From Solicoccozyma terricola (lineage: Eukaryota; Basidiomycota; Tremellomycetes; Filobasidiales; Piskurozymaceae), in NCBI GenBank assembly GCA_001600875.1, contig BCLD01000007.1, forward strand, positions 652,885-716,884: DNA of 64,000 nucleotides, written 5' to 3'. The first letter of the stretch is position 1; every line of letters starts with the position of its first letter. The position numbers and the translations under genes were made by a program. This document shows positions 44,443-56,046 of this stretch, one piece after another. A model generated the notes under the pieces. It was not told the DNA's origin and made no database searches. It worked only from the letters and a program-made list of their open reading frames with translations.

Positions 44443-44607
44443 ATTGCTGATAGTGTCGTTGAGAGATCGGCGAGAGGTGATGTAGGTATAGTTCCCTGTG
44501 CCGACTGGACTGGATCACGTGATCCATCGTTCCAGCTGTGACTACCCCTGCAACATCATGAGCAACATCATGATAGAACGATCGACCACAAGGGACTTCC
44601 CGACCCC
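44443..44607. promoter_or_regulatory. Compact divergent promoter with 16-bp palindrome, CCL1 / DHHC
   Basis: Only 165 nt separate the two starts. The perfect palindrome TGGATCACGTGATCCA lies at 44511-44526, with the E-box core at its centre. ACATCATGA occurs twice downstream (44548-44575). Confidence 0.55.
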
Positions 44608-46213
44608 ATGTCATACCTCACCCGGGTTGTAGGCAAGATCATACCTCCAGCTCTAGTGACCTACTTTGTGTGAGTTCTGCCCTCTCCTTCGCTCGTCTGG
44701 TGTGCTGAACGATGCGAGCTGATGTATTCCTCAAAAGATGTGCATTTTGGTTGGTTGATACTGAATTCATACGCAAGTATCGTCATCGTATTCCCTATGC
44801 CCAAGGCTGAACTTGAACCCTTTCCGCACACAGCTTGGCTTCGATCTCGACATGGACTCATCTTCATGTGTGAGCTTAATGTTTCATGTACCTGCTCAGA
44901 CACCGCCTAACAATATCTTTTCATTTTAGTGATATATGGACTCGCTGCGAATATCGGAATCCCCTTCATCACTTGCACCTATCTGTACCTCTATTTTCTA
45001 CCCCGAGATCACTCCCAACCACCTCTAGAGCCGCCACGAGAAGTGAAGGATGGCTTGATCATATTTCAATGTGCAAATCCGTCTACCCAATCCACTGATG
45101 TGGATTCAGCTGAACGGAAGGTAGCTCCGGCTCCAGTCGAAAGATGTTATAAAGGATATTGTCAAGGACGGTGGAAACCATCGAGGACGAGACATTGCAG
45201 CGTCTGCAGACTCTGCTTTGTCGGGTTCGATCACCATTGTCCATGGGTGAGTACTCGATGGCGCATACCAACGCAAAGCGCTCCGTCATAACCCCAAGCA
45301 CATCTTCCCTTAGTTCAATAATTGTCTCACCGCATACCATATCCGATCATTCATCCACCTAACACTCTCAACCCCTCTCGTCGTCTTCATACTCATAACT
45401 CCCATCTTCCCTGTATTCTATGCCCACGTACGAATCGTCATTTCCTCCGTATACCTCATTCACCCATTCTTCCGTACGTATTGGAGTTACATCGTATTCG
45501 GCGGTCCGATCGGACGGTGGTCGATGATGCTCATTGTTGGATACTGGTTCTCGGTGGGGAAGTTGGATGGGTCAGTAGGGAGGTTGGGTATATTGGAGTA
45601 TCCCAGTGGCAGATTGGGTTTGGTGATTGTCATGGGTATAGGATTAGGATTCATCTGCATGGTATTTATCACCTCCTACATCTTAGTGAGAACCGCAACA
45701 CTTACGAGCTGTATTTGGTTTGTTTCAGGGTCTCGCTATCAGTACCATCTCCCACATATTGAAAGGGGAGCTCGAGATCGATATACAACGAGACAATTCT
45801 CATCATCGACTATATCAAAAAGCGTTGTCACTCGGTCTCCACGCTCCCATAGAGCTACTACACCAGGTCACCGCCTTGGATCCACGATTACATTTCTACA
45901 TACCAAAGATAAATGGTGCCTCGTATTCTGCTGAGATCATTACTACTCTTCCGGATGATCGGCCTTGGGATTTAGGTAGTAGAAGAGAGAATTGGGAGGC
46001 GATGATGGGTGTGAAATGGGATTGCCTGAAGCCGCAGTTTATATACGGCCCGACGTGAGTGATTTTTTTTTTTTTAAATCATCTAATCTGATCTTAGAGC
46101 TCTGATGAGAACTGAGCTGGTGCTCCAGAATAATACCGATGCCGTGGCGTATGAGCGAGAGATATAGAGATGAGCTGAGGTCAAGGTTGGACAGTAGACT
46201 CGATGTAGAATAA
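44608..46213 (+). CDS. DHHC-type protein S-palmitoyltransferase
   Basis: This gene of about six exons starts at the ATG at 44608 and stops at the TAA at 46211-46213. The cysteine-rich domain is clear: [19 protein letters not shown] then [10 protein letters not shown], an intron, and [13 protein letters not shown]. The catalytic Cys lies in DHHC. Two hydrophobic segments precede it ([10 protein letters not shown]...[26 protein letters not shown]) and others follow ([40 protein letters not shown]), giving four or more membrane spans. These enzymes attach palmitate to Cys of target proteins in Golgi, vacuole or plasma membrane. Which PFA/ERF2 paralogue this is cannot be told. The soluble C-terminal domain includes [15 protein letters not shown]. 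Exon ends were partly resolved. Confidence 0.87.
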
Positions 46214-46519
46214 ACTAGGATCCATAAAATGATACCGAGTCATGATGACGAATCGGCCGACTCCCCTAAATTCAAAAGTCCGAGACGGTCATCAACAATA
46301 TCCTTTCAATCATTAGAAAAGAAAGGAGCCATCTGGTGTCCGACCAGACAGGAGACAACAAGACAAGTACATGATGGTTGTGGAATGTTCTGCACCAAGC
46401 ACTACCGTCGAGAGAGTTGTCAGAATGTCAGAATATCCACTTCGTGGTATGATCACGTGCTAAGAAAGTCAACAACCACCCAAATTCAATAGGAGCAACG
46501 ACAAGTTCATTCCTCAGTT
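46214..46519 (+). promoter_or_regulatory. Upstream region of the MOV10-like helicase gene
   Basis: This 306-nt interval lies between two same-strand genes. It contains CACGTGC at 46455-46461. A short open frame on the plus strand has no splice partner. Confidence 0.4.
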
Positions 46520-49500
46520 ATGTGGCACCAAGGTCCTCCACCGGGCTCGCAGCCTCGGCCTTACCACCAGCCGAGTCATGGTCCTGGTCCTCAGTACCCA
46601 TACAGACCTCCCTGTTCGGAAGCATGGCAGAGCTCCTTCCCACCGTTATCGAATGGGAACCCTGGCATGCCCGGAGGAATGCAACAGCCGAGACCACCGC
46701 ATGGGCCATGGAACGGCCCACCGCCTACTTGGATCCCTCACGGTGTCAATATCCTACCGTCGCCGTACATGTCCTCGCCTATGAACGGTAAACATATGGA
46801 TACGCCTACTTCGCCACAAGAACGACTACATATTGATCTGGTGGCAGAGTTAGCTGCCGATATTGAAAAACTGCGTCGGAAGTACGACATTGATGGTATA
46901 TCAACCCCTCTATCTGTTCCGGATGCGCATTCTCCGCAACATGATCCGATGGTGTGGCGAGCGAGTGTCTTTGCTTTTATTTTCTCGCATTCGTCCACCG
47001 AAAATAACCTCTTTCTTTCAGCTCGATCCTTCTCAACATCAGCTTCAAACTTCTCAACACCAGCTTCAAACTTCTCAATTCCAGCTTCACTCTTCTCAGA
47101 TGCAACATTCTCGCTCTCAGCGTTCACAACCCCAAAGCAACAAGTCACAACAATCCCCATCACATCACTTCGATAACAACCAAGGATTCCAATCCACACC
47201 TCCGATAGACCAAGTAGCGGTATGTAGAGCTCTCCTCTCCTCCGTACATTCTCTCTTGCGTCTGAATTTCTTCCTCCGTGAACCAGCCATCCTCTACATC
47301 ATCATCCAACACTATCCACCCCGGATGGTCTGGTATCATTCCGCCACAAAACACACCATATCATCCTCGAAATCTGCTTACTATTCAAAACCCTTCATTT
47401 AAAAGACAATTCGCTGTGTCGATAGTGAACCCCCACGTCAAAGCTGAAGAATTACGGAATGCAGAGTCTCATCCACGAGTTCAAGGCGATGTTGGTGTTG
47501 GTGGCGATGTTGCAGGACCTGGTAAGATCGCTATATGTGGTGGCACTGATGCAGAGATGCTGGCTAGTCTGCATTTGAACAAATACGTAAGCCGCAGCTA
47601 CATTTTTTGAAGAGGAAGATTGTCGGTTGACACCCGGCCTCACAGGCTCCGACCTACACCCCTCAGTGGCTTTTGGACCTACCACCAATCGAATCGATTG
47701 CCGACCTGCCGCCTCTTGCTGAACAACCTGGAAACGATTACGCAGCCAACTTTCTCCCCCTGCCTTTATTATCCAATCCCCTTCCGAATATCAACAAGTT
47801 CACATCCATCCTATCGATGCCTCCTTATAATCCCAAGTGGTCTATCGCCAAGCTAGAAGACGAGGGGACTGCTTACCTTCGCCACTGGACAGCGCTACTT
47901 AGCGTCGAGCTGGCAAGTCTTCAAGAAACAGCAACTCAACAAAAGCTCTTCCAAATCTGCATCATCAAATACGATCGACAACATAATCTTACCATCGCCC
48001 AACACGGGAGAGAAACATGGAAAGTCCTGATTCCTGGTATTCGCGAAGATACACCGCGCATACAGACCGGTGATATACTTATCCTACGTGGTTTATACCC
48101 TGATCTCAAGACGGCTGACAAGCGGGCCATCCAGGCGAGGGTCTCTGGATATATCAAGAGAGATGGTGTTGTCTTTGTGGAGTCGCCGGAGCTGGAAACT
48201 CATGCCGAATACTTGCCGAGGGATGCAAAGGGGAATGTGCAATGGGTTGTGGAGTTCAAAGCGTCGAGCGAGGCGATATGCATCATGCAGAATGCAGTGC
48301 GTTTCGTTTGCTTTCCTAAACAACATATAGTAGTGCTGAGCATTGGTAATTTTCAGGTTCGAAGCATCGCATGTCACTACGAGGCGGCTCAAGCGACGTC
48401 ACCAGATGAACTGCCACGCAGAGTGATCACCAAACGCTGGCTCTTCCCTGAAATTCAAGACGTCTCTCTTTCAACCAATTCAACAATGAGCAACAACCAG
48501 CAGCTGTACGATCGAACACTCAATACCGAGCAGCGGGAAGCAGTGTCAAGTGTTGTCGAAGGGCGCCATCGAGTACCCTATCTGATCAGTGGACCACCTG
48601 GTGTAAGTCATTCAAAACTCTTCAGGGGCTGCCAGAGCCTGACTGGAGTCGCATTTTTTTAGACTGGCAAGACCAAGACGATTGTGGAAGCCGTCCTTCA
48701 ACTCGTGCGGACAAAGCCAGACTCCTACATCCTTCTGTGTGCTCCTTCCGACCCAGCCACGGACACACTCGCCAAACGGCTTGCGGCGCATCTTGGGGTT
48801 GGAGAAATGCTCCGTCTGCAGAATCAAACTAGGACCTTTGCAGAGGTTCCCGTTGAGCTACTCCCATATTCATTCATTCTGAATGACCGCTTCGCATGTC
48901 AGTTCAGCAGCTTCTGGGTTGCAAGTGGCATGCTGACCTTATGTTACAGGTCCGGAGTGGAGCCAATTGATGCAGTTCCGCGTTGTGGTAGTCTCCTGTC
49001 TTGATTCTGGTATGCTGCTCAAAGCCAGGCTGACCAACGCAGAGCTTATGCGAGTCGAAAGCACCATCACGAATGGACTGCACCCGAATGCGAAAGGACA
49101 TCCTGAGCTGCACTGGACGCACCTGCTTATCGACGAGGTAAGCAGCGGCGGCGGTCTCGATCCACAGGGTATTCTGACATGTTGAATCCAACCCAGGCTG
49201 GCCAAGCGTCGGAGCCAGAATCTGCTATCCCGATCTCGGTCATACTACCACCTCCTTCCCTCGATGTAGACGTCGAAGATGTGGAAGCCGTGATTGAGCC
49301 TCAACTCGTCCTTTGTGGAGACGTTCATCAACTCGGTCCGATCATCACGTCTCAACGTGGTCGCGAAGGCGAGCTCGACGTGTCGTTGTTGGAAAGGCTA
49401 TCCATGCGTGAACCCTATGCTGGTCCACTGACCAGGCGGGGTCTCCGCAAGGCCTCGCTGGCATATTCACAACCAATAACATGGCTGCTTTCAAACTACC

Positions 49501-50640
49501 GTTCACATCCTGGTATTCTGCTTCTGCCCAGCACCTTGTTCTACGACGATACTTTGAAACCAAAAGCTGAAGCGCCCCTTCTGGTGTGGAAGGGACTGTT
49601 GAATCCGAAGCTTCCCGTGGTTATTAAGGGAGTCGAGGAGGCGGAAGATTGGGTGGAGGAGGTGAGTGTCTCGTCTCTGAGGCCTCATTTTACCGTGTCC
49701 TGTAAAACTGATGCGAGCTCCTCAGGGTGCCTCCTTCTTCAATGACCGCGAGATCGAGGAGGTCGCGAATATCGTCCGGTCGCTGAGAAAAGAAACAGAT
49801 TGCCGAGCTGAGGACATTGGCGTCATCACTCCATGGCGAGAGCAGGTGTGGAGGCTTCGAAAAGTCTTGCGTGAGAACGGTCACTCTGGTGTAAATGTCG
49901 GTAACATTGAGGTAGGTGCATCGGGAGCAACGAAATTTTCTTTAGGCTACATCCTGCTTCATTCTAGGCATATCAAGGTGCCGAATATCGCTTCATCATC
50001 TTGTCATGCGTGAGATCGTCAGCGATGTTCTCCCGAATCGATAAGCAGACGGGTTTGGGGCTGATCTACGAGCCTAAGAGGTGAGGACCATCGCTTCATT
50101 GCTTCCGAAGGACGCCGTTGACCAAAGATGAATTGTAGATTCAACGTCGCAATCACTAGAGCCAAAGAGCTGCTGGTCATCGTAGGCAACATGAATCGCC
50201 ACAAGGTATGTTCTGTTAGTATATGAGTCCTCGCTGTCACTAGATGTCGCTATCATTACAGGTCGATCCTTATTGGCAGGCTCTACTGGCTACAGCCTTG
50301 AGACATGGCCTGTAAGTTTTGGTCTGCGCCGTAGTATTCCCCCCCGGCCAGATAATAATCTCCTGTTTTTAGTTACGAAGGACCAGATCTCAATCTCCCC
50401 ATCACTGGAGACTACATTTCGCGTTTGGAGTTCGTATAAGGTTTCGATAATTGTGACAGTTGGAAAGCTAAGCTGATCTATTTGGCTTGTTTCAGATCCC
50501 GGTATTACCCAGAAATCACAATCGGCGAGGCACGAAAAGTGGCAGACGCTGGTATGCTGCTTTCGGGCTCGGTAGCAAGAGAAGCTCTGCAGGGGGACGA
50601 GGACGATGGATGGAATTATAGCGAACTCCGTGGACGATGA
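46520..50640 (+). CDS. SF1 RNA helicase of the MOV10/SDE3 group
   Basis: This is a many-exon plus-strand gene (first junctions 46951/47022 and 47219/47299) ending at 50638-50640. The N-terminal 250 residues are Pro/Gln/Ser-rich with a heptad-like QHQLQTS repeat. A beta-rich region (TAYLRHWTALLSVELASLQE, VLIPGIREDTPRIQTGDILI) precedes the helicase core. Core motifs are GPPGTGKTKTIVEAV, LLCAPSDPATDTLAKRL, LLIDEAGQASEPES, LVLCGDVHQLGPII, SNYRSHPGIL, GASFFNDREIEEVANIV, VITPWREQVWRLRKVL and RFNVAITRAKELLVIVGN. The DEAGQASEPES form of motif II is typical of MOV10/SDE3, helicases linked to RNA silencing, mRNA decay or transposon control. UPF1 would have CH-domain cysteines, which are absent. Confidence 0.87.
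47032..47100 (+). repeat. 21-bp in-frame repeat coding QHQLQTS
   Basis: Three tandem units of about 21 bp in exon 2 of the helicase gene code two identical heptapeptides and one variant (QFQLHSS). The reading frame is kept. Confidence 0.8.
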
Positions 50641-50825
50641 ATAACGACGCAACTGCAACACCCTTCCGATTTTGTTGTCTGGACCATTTTCTGTATCATT
50701 TCTCATGAATTATTACCTGTTTCGATAGATTAAGAGATTATGTATCTCATAGCCATATTTTATGCTGCTCTATCCCCTTGTGACTACTACGTGTCTTCAG
50801 CGTCACCCTCTCTGGCTGTAACTCT

Positions 50826-52134
50826 TCAGAGTGCGGCCTAGGTGTAGAAATAGTATCAGCCAAAGAACTCAGTCGGTGACCTGCTGCTCGCGTACCTCAA
50901 GTCTCTTCTGAGCCTCTGCAAAGTTGATGACGTCCCAAATGGCGTTGAGGTACTGTGAACAATAAATAATGGGAAATAATATCGATCAGAAATTGATTAT
51001 AGAAGAAAAGACGGGTCGACATTGGCTTACGTCTGGCTTGACCTATTGACGTGCGTGCGAGGTCAGTTAACTGTGCATTGTGGTGATTTGAGCATCTCCT
51101 TTAACTTACATTCTTGTATTGCAAATAAAAGCTGAGGATAGAAGGTTTAAGTAATGTTAGCACGGATTATCCGTCAGCTATGCATGCATATCATTGCTAA
51201 ATACAATACTCACGCATGCTCCTGTTATACAAAGATCGATGTACAATCAGTTTGGGAAGAGCACGAAACACGGAAAAAAGCGACGAGTAATAGACGTACC
51301 CAGATGTCAATGCCGATGATCGGCTGGAATGGGGTGATGGAGGAATATCAGCTAAGAAGCGCTATCTCGTCCGATATGTATGCATAATACTCACAACGTG
51401 CGCTGAAAGAGGAATGGGGCACACAATCAGAATGCCGCCATGATCTCGACAATGAGGGACTCACAGAGCAAAGGGTCCTGGTTGGCTGTGGTGACGATTT
51501 CCAGTCTCTTGGTGGAAGGGTTGAGACCCTGACCGCGAGGAAAATACTTCAATCAGTGACTGCGACAAGCGCACCATATGAATGTAAACTAACAAGCCAA
51601 CCCCATCCAGAACCCTGAATAGCGGCAGTCTTCGCATTCATCTCCTTCTTCAACCCATCGAGACCTCCAAAGTCCCTGTTGATGGCTTCCTCAAGCTTAC
51701 CACCGCTTGGCAACTTGGTGTCTTTGCTCTGGTAAGGAGCCAGATTCTTCCAGAAGAGGGAGTGGTTGATGTGGCCACCTCCGTTGAACCTGAGAGCGGC
51801 TTGTAGGCCGATAATCGATTTGATGTCAGACGCTTGTTGGAACTTGGCGAGATTCTCCTCAGCGGCGTTGAGACCTGTGACATAGGCCTGGTGGTGCTTC
51901 TGGTGGTGGAGTTTCATGATATCCTGGCTGATACTCGGCTCCAGGGCCTGCGCAGAGGGAGACGGAGAGGGAGAGAGAGTCAGGACTTGCAAGTGGTTAT
52001 ACGCGGTTGTATCTTACGTCATAGCCGTATGGAAGCTCTGGCACAGTGTGCTTGTAGCGCACAGACACGAAGGCTCGAGCAGCGGGAGCGACCTTGGCAG
52101 CCTTGGACACGGCGATGGAAGTTCGTGAGAGCAT
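50826..52134 (-). CDS. SOD2: Mitochondrial manganese superoxide dismutase
   Basis: Ten exons (52134-52018, 51947-51594, 51528-51465, 51402-51395, 51323-51300, 51221-51214, 51131-51110, 51042-51031, 50952-50896, 50837-50826) encode 225 aa. The presequence is [20 protein letters not shown]. Family marks are [15 protein letters not shown] (first ligand His), [15 protein letters not shown] (second His), GSGWGWL, and IDIWEHAFYLQYKN (Asp and His ligands), then [15 protein letters not shown]. All four metal ligands are present. It converts superoxide to hydrogen peroxide in the matrix. The last seven coding pieces are 8-57 nt long; joined, they give an exact family sequence with no frame break, so these micro-exons are well supported. 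CACGTGA lies at 52231, about 97 nt upstream. Confidence 0.96.
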
Positions 52135-52243
52135 CGTGATTGTTTGGGATGCTAGGATGAGTGGAATGAGTTGCTAGTAGACGAGATCGAGCTCCCGGAT
52201 GCTGGGTTTAACAGATGAACGGATGACAAACACGTGACAGCTA

Positions 52244-52969
52244 CTAATTACTAATTGTTACATTTCCAATTCCTCTTCTATCCTCAACCACTCCAAACTT
52301 CCGCACCAGAGGGTTGAAGACGCTCCCGAAAAACAAAGCGATCAGCGTCGACGTCATGATGATGACATTGTAAGGCATGCTGAAATCCGGAATGGCTACG
52401 TCCACGAGCAACTTGGTCGAGTATATCCTCTGACGATGGGTCATGTTACCTACGGAGGATCCCGTGTCGATGTGTAGGATTGCGGGAGGTAGATCGAATC
52501 CTCTAGATGCATCGGGCGGGTGCTCCGAGTAACGGATGAAGGATTTCTCAAATGGCAAGCGGATGTGAATCCGTTCTTCTGCCGGTATTGAGAGATACAA
52601 TCGCAAGAGAGTTGGCCTTACTCTGTCGATGGCGGGCGCGTAATCGATCGCGTCTGGTTCCACTGCATCATCGAAGTTTCTGTCAACGATCTAGTTCCAA
52701 GACACAAATCCTCAAAAGAACTAACCTGCGTCTCCGCCCGCGGTGACCACCTCCATTCTCCTCATCCATGGCTTGATATACCAAGGCAATTCTTCCATAT
52801 ACACTACCTGCCTTGAACGATCACCATTGTTGCTGATAATAGTATGAAATCCGCCAGAAGTCTGCGTGACTCCCGTGAGAACCCGCGAGAAGCCGATGGA
52901 TGGTGGTGGTATAACATCAGCTGTTAAATGGTCATTGTCAATATCTTCTTTAAAATGGAACGCAACCCC

Positions 52970-53037
<68 letters not shown>

Positions 53038-54351
53038 ACCCCCCCCCCCCCCCCCCCCCCCCAAAAAAAAAGAAGAAAAAGAAACCCTTACGATATTGAA
53101 AACTAGTTTCATCCCATCGGAATTTCAGATCTTTCCCTGCAATCCCATCCTTGAGACTCCATATTAATCGATCATCTTCCTGCGAAGCGGAGGGTGACTC
53201 TGGACTAAGCTGCAGTTTGTCATGCTGTCCAATCAGGTAGATGTGAGATGTGTCCGCGACTGGACATGGAAGTGGGATCACCTGCTTGAAAATTGATGAT
53301 ATCGAGAAGTCTAGGTATGCCGTTTGATTATTAGCTGTCGATGTCAGGTAGCGGGTGACCCACACGGCCCCACGGCCCCACTCTCACCTCGCCTCCCTCC
53401 ATTCTTCCATTCCACAGAATCAACCACAGCCTCCCACCACATTTTCAACTCTCCATTCCCTCGTTCATCTATACTGACATCTATCCCTAGAGCTTGCCAT
53501 GTGTGAGCGAGCAAGGAATGGGGTTTCATGAGGGATGAAAGGCCCGATATCCCTTTACACGGAAGGAGTTTGAGAAATGGAGTTAGATTTTCGGTGCATA
53601 GGTTTTCACTGGGAAGTTGGGCATGAAGGAAGGTGTGTTGGCCTGGGGTAGATAATTGAGAGATTAATGGATGCCGGTTATAAACGTGAGGCGGGAACGG
53701 CACCTACCGACTGGCAGTGGATGTGAGGGAGGAAAGATGTCCCTAGGTGACGCCGTGATTGAAGGAGATATTTGTCCTAGTGATGAGCAGAATAGACCAG
53801 CTAAAGCATTGGTGATTGCTGTCCACTTGTCATTTACGCTTTCAAAAGACGATATATTAGTATTCTTGAAGCTCGTGCGAACGACCCCTCTCTCCTTTCC
53901 GACCTACCTTGCTTCTCCTCCTTCCCTTATGTATGCCCGCACTTCTGCACCTGTTCCACCTGATTCGAATCCCAGAGGATCATGCCATCGACTCAGATCC
54001 CATTTCCCTGCAACCATTGACAGATGGAGCTCGGAAACGTCATTTTGAATCAGAGGCAGGAGAAGAGCCGATGGTGAAAGGGTTCGCGAATCAATGTCTG
54101 TTGGAAGGGAGAGAGAGAAGTATTAGCTTGAAGGACTGGTTATGAGACCCCGGATCTCCATACTCACCGATCCCTCGGCCATGTCTTCGATGAGCAGACA
54201 CTTGTAACTTGTACTCGAACCTCAAAGACAGCTTTCCATCAGGCAAAGGACGAAGGACGAGCTCTTCGTTGAAAGATTCTATGGACCCTTGTACGGTTGA
54301 CGAGTAGGAAGCTACCAGTCCCAAGAGCAAGACGGCTCTATGAAAGAGCAT
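52244..54351 (-). CDS. GPI16: GPI transamidase component PIG-T/Gpi16
   Basis: This is a multi-exon minus-strand gene. A signal peptide (MLFHRAVLLLGLVASYSST) is followed by the family N-terminus ESFNEELVLRPLPDGKLS. Later parts read PHSLLAHTWQALGIDVSI, LIWSLKDGIAGK, TADVIPPPSIGFSRVLTGVT, LPWYIKPWMRRMEV and RIHIRLPFEKSFIRYSEHPPD, the last being strongly conserved. One C-terminal membrane span lies in MPYNVIIMTSTLIALFFGSVF. Gpi16 is the ER-lumenal partner disulphide-linked to the Gpi8 protease in the complex that attaches GPI anchors. Intron 52948-53091 is almost wholly homopolymeric (see the repeat entry) but joins the frame cleanly (TTTCAATATC/AAGATATTG). Some internal exon ends were not resolved. 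Confidence 0.9.
52966..53071. repeat. C25-A46-C24-A9 homopolymer block in a GPI16 intron
   Basis: Plus strand: 25 C (52966-52990), 46 A (52991-53036), a CA step, 24 C (53039-53062), then 9 A. It fills about 106 of the 144 nt of one intron. On the coding strand the order is T9-G24-TG-T46-G25 before the acceptor TTTTAAAG. Length may be unreliable. Confidence 0.95.
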
Positions 54352-54545
54352 GCTCAGTTAGATAGGGACTGGTGTGCCGTTCAGTTGATATTCGAGAATC
54401 TGGGTGAGGTGAGTTGACATGGGAGAGGAGACCGGTCTTCCGCCTTACTCGACTTTGTTGCTCGTTGACGCGTCATCAGCGACGCAACAGGCATTCCTAC
54501 AGTCTATGTTCATCAATCGCTCGTTACAAGACATGCAACAGATCC

Positions 54546-56046
54546 CTAGTGATGATGACCACCGAGCACAAGCGACATCACCAACGGTAACAGCATACCT
54601 ACACCTAACAGCGCCAGCCGTACCCATTTACCCAGCCGATCTATGTCATCTTCGTGGGTGTGAGCATGTTCGTGGGTGATGTGAGAATCAAGGTCCGAGA
54701 GAGGTTGGACCACGGTAGCGACGTATAAAAACGACCCGCCCTGTATCGTTATTAAAGAGCACCTTCAGCATTCATGTGTAACAATCTATCAGTTCTGGTA
54801 TGACTCACCGAAAATAGCAAAGTGGCTCCTGTCCACCAGCTAAGTCGATTCACCTCGTGAACGCTCGTTGCATGCCGTCCACCACCAAACGAGTATATAA
54901 TGAGATACGTCAAGATTGCTCCGATAGGCGCAGATAATGAGAACAAGAGAAGTCGTTTTCGTATTTGAGATGTTGACAGTTTCAACGACAGAAGAGTGGT
55001 TGTCAAGCCGAGTGCAGTCGGACCTTGGCGGTGGACTTGCAATCAGTGGCCTTTCCTGTTCGTGTGCTGATATCCAGCTCTGAACTCACCTTTATGCACG
55101 ATAACCGCCAAAAAGACCACAAACCCTAGGCCCCCACTGCTGCTCAACGAACTTGATCCCAAAGCGATCCCATCCGCCATCGCGTGAATAACCAATCCCA
55201 GCGTCGCATTCAATCCAGCAACACCAGTCCCACTCGCTCCACCTTCTCCTTCCTGACATCGATTCGACACGTTACTCCTCGAGCTTGAAGTCCGACTGTA
55301 TTGCCTTCCTTTGCCTTTACAAGCGAATAGTGTTGTCCGTGAGTCCATATGAAGGACTTCGGACGATACCTTGTACGGTCCTGGAAAGTAGCTTGGGCCA
55401 CTCTCCTCATCCGTGGGTGCGACGTCGACGGCTTGACCATTCTCCCCTTGTTCAGGGTGATGTTCAAGTTCTGGCCCAGCGTGGAGAGGAGAGTAGTCAC
55501 CTGACTCTACGTGGACGTGGTCATGAGGATGTTCTTGAGGGTGTGGTGTGAGGGACTCCACGCTACGTGCGGTCGAGCCATCGTCAAGCACCATCCTTCG
55601 TATAATTACTCCGAAATACGCACAGTAACATCAAGGCAAACCCGGATAAAAGCGCCACACCAATCGTCGTCCCAGTATCCGCGACACCCTCCTTATTCGG
55701 AGGTAGCGAGTCATACAGGGTATCCACGCCTCTGATGGTGATGGGATGTTCCATGTTCAGCTGAAAGTTGATTGAAAGTAGGCAGTAAAACATGCTGGCT
55801 TACTCTGGAATGATGACAGTCAAAGCGGCTCCGACGAGAAGGCCCATACCGAACACAGAGATAGCTTTGAGTGGTTTTCCTGTAGAGGGTAAGTGACACA
55901 TCTTGCTGGATGAGTCTTAATCACGGATCCATTGCTACAGATCTCTCACCTGACAAGATGGAATTAAAAGCGAGGGGGAGATAGCCAATGCCAAATGATG
56001 CGGCGAACATAGCCACGCTTTGAGCGCAGAGTGCTAGGAGCGGCAT
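54546..56046 (-). CDS. ZIP-family zinc transporter (ZIP9-like)
   Basis: This is a multi-exon minus-strand gene. The N-terminal ATG is at 56046 (MPLLALCAQSVAMFAASFGI, first span) and the stop is TAG at 54548-54546. Membrane segments carry the ZIP marks GLVIHAMADGIALGSSSL (HxxxD metal site) and VVFLAVIVHKGPTALGL, where HKGP replaces the usual HEIP, as in the ZIP9/SLC39A9 group. The central loop is His-rich (HPQEHPHDHVH, ELEHHPEQ), and a second His stretch HITHEHAHTHEDD lies before the last span, which ends in VLGGHHH. ZIP9-type proteins move zinc into the cytosol from the Golgi or across the plasma membrane. Exon ends at the C-terminus were inferred from splice signals. Confidence 0.88.

Noticed and set aside
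52966..53036. Retroposed poly-A tail of an inserted mRNA
   Set aside because: No mRNA-like sequence precedes the A46 run; it is bordered by C runs on both sides.
52866..53167. Pro/Lys-rich proteins predicted across the GPI16 intron
   Set aside because: They are translations of the poly-C/poly-A block and not real coding sequence.
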